DNA of 5,188 bases from an archaeon (GTDB lineage: Archaea > Iainarchaeota > Iainarchaeia > Iainarchaeales > Iainarchaeaceae), in the NCBI GenBank assembly GCA_005239615.1, contig SBBR01000079.1, positions 1 through 5,188 on the forward strand, given 5' to 3'. A model generated the notes under the pieces. That model had not been told where the DNA came from. It made no database searches and saw only the letters and a program-made list of their open reading frames with translations. Below are positions 4,522-5,188 of this stretch, piece by piece (within the stretch, counting starts at the first letter, position 1; every line of letters begins with the position of its first letter). Position numbers and translations under genes: made by a program.

Positions 4522-5117
4522 TTGTTGGTCGCCTTTTGTGCTTTTCTCATTTGGTCGAGTTCTTGGAACAGGTCTTGCATTGTTGACTGCATCTTTGCCA
4601 TTCTTTCCATCATGGTTTTGACTGCTTGGTCGTCTTTTGCCTTGTATTCTTCGAGTTCTACTGCTGTTTTGATGTCGAGGACCATGCTGCACTTGTAACA
4701 GAACTTGGCGGTCGAGGGGTTGTTTTCTTGGCAGCGTGGACAGGTCATTGGCTTGAGTTCTTTGGCTTCTTTTTCTTGTGATGCCCTGACTATGCCGTTG
4801 ATTCTGAGGATAGAATTGTCAATGTCCCTGCCAGAGAGGTGAACGTATTGTGTCGCCATTTTGGAGTCTGGTGTCCAACCGGCAAAGATTTTGAGTTCTT
4901 GTTCAGTGAGTTTCTTTGCGAGCTCTGTGAGCCTCGTGTGGCGGAGCAAGTGAGGGTGAATCCTTTTCTTAATGCCTGCCCGTGACTTGAGTTTCCACAT
5001 CAAACTTTGGAGGCCCTTGATTCTGAGGCGCTCGCTATAGAAACTGATTTGAGTCTTGACGTGCGGCCCTTCAAAGTCACGGGGAACCCTCATATGGAAC
5101 ATTCCACGCTCAGTCAT
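4518..5117 (-). CDS. Tyrosine recombinase/integrase, C-terminal half with zinc ribbon and coiled coil (5'-truncated)
   Basis: A 199-residue remnant or split piece of an archaeal-type tyrosine recombinase, the enzyme family that cuts and rejoins attachment sites. The C-terminal catalytic motifs are present: HPHLLRHTR (54-62) giving His56 and Arg59, GW (80-81) at the usual His/Trp position, and the nucleophile Tyr91 in QYVHLSGRD. A zinc ribbon follows, with CPRC (126-129) and CYKC (140-143), then a heptad-rich tail (about 150-195). Full integrases of this type run to 300 residues or more. Here the core-binding domain and the region holding the first catalytic Arg are missing. In-frame TGA at 5139-5141 closes the frame eight codons upstream, and no Shine-Dalgarno precedes ATG 5117, 5102 or 5093, so the true start is uncertain. 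It is ATGA-coupled to the 44-aa membrane protein. It is either a decayed gene or half of a partitioned one; alone it should not recombine DNA. Confidence 0.8.
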   Translation of the reverse strand: MTERGMFHMRVPRDFEGPHVKTQISFYSERLRIKGLQSLMWKLKSRAGIKKRIHPHLLRHTRLTELAKKLTEQELKIFAGWTPDSKMATQYVHLSGRDIDNSILRINGIVRASQEKEAKELKPMTCPRCQENNPSTAKFCYKCSMVLDIKTAVELEEYKAKDDQAVKTMMERMAKMQSTMQDLFQELDQMRKAQKATNK

Positions 5118-5188
5118 CAGAAGAGGCAGTGAGCCGCCTCAGGAACCTTGGCGCCCTTGACATGGACATCGGCGCGTTAGACCTCCTG

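Noticed and set aside
4387..4692. 101-aa start for the small membrane protein
   Set aside because: The added 57 residues are a polar Arg/Gln/Asn-rich shadow of the integrase; the ATGA start at 4521 is much better supported.
1..5188. tRNA gene or attachment-site repeat, CRISPR array
   Set aside because: Scanning by eye for T-loop GGTTCGA-type sequences with a matching acceptor stem, and for spaced direct repeats, gave nothing convincing.

Overview
The window looks archaeal, most likely from an uncultivated lineage (DPANN-like or a related euryarchaeal group). This is an inference. It rests on a V4R-domain protein beside a divergent cis-prenyltransferase, an integrase whose HPHLLRHTR...GW...YVHLSGRD core continues into a C-terminal zinc ribbon (an arrangement familiar from archaeal integrases), strong GGAGGTGAT-type ribosome binding sites, and very tight ATGA gene overlaps. 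I saw no rRNA, tRNA or CRISPR array.

Left block (1-1979, + strand, AT-rich). The last 22 codons of an unidentified gene are followed by three tightly packed genes: a V4R-domain protein (81-731), a cis-prenyltransferase of the UppS/DHDDS family (719-1390) and an HD-domain phosphohydrolase (1392-1979). Overlap or spacing of a few bases makes this one operon. A polyprenyl-lipid role for the set is inferred from the middle gene only.

Central block (1963-3133, - strand, more GC-rich). Three genes are chained by ATGA start/stop overlaps: a 35-codon ORF with a near-perfect Shine-Dalgarno, a 67-aa conserved-looking small protein, and an ArdC-like protein with an ssDNA-binding N domain and an HEIAH metalloprotease domain. 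The ArdC gene runs 17 bases into the end of the HD gene. The operon looks like mobile-element entry or antirestriction machinery.

Gap and cargo (3134-4283). About 300 bases without a convincing gene hold hairpins, a cluster of CGAGT/ACTCG pentamers and an orphan Shine-Dalgarno. They lead into an AT-rich + strand gene (3432-4283) for a protein with a TIR-like or nucleoside deoxyribosyltransferase-like domain and a possible C-terminal winged helix. It is a candidate defence effector.

Right block (4387-5117, - strand). A tyrosine recombinase keeps its C-terminal catalytic half, zinc ribbon and coiled coil but lacks the N-terminal half, and it is ATGA-coupled to a 44-aa single-pass membrane protein. 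From about 1980 to the right edge the window reads as part of an integrated mobile element or its remnant, inserted next to a chromosomal operon. The integrase has an in-frame stop just upstream, so it is either truncated or split.
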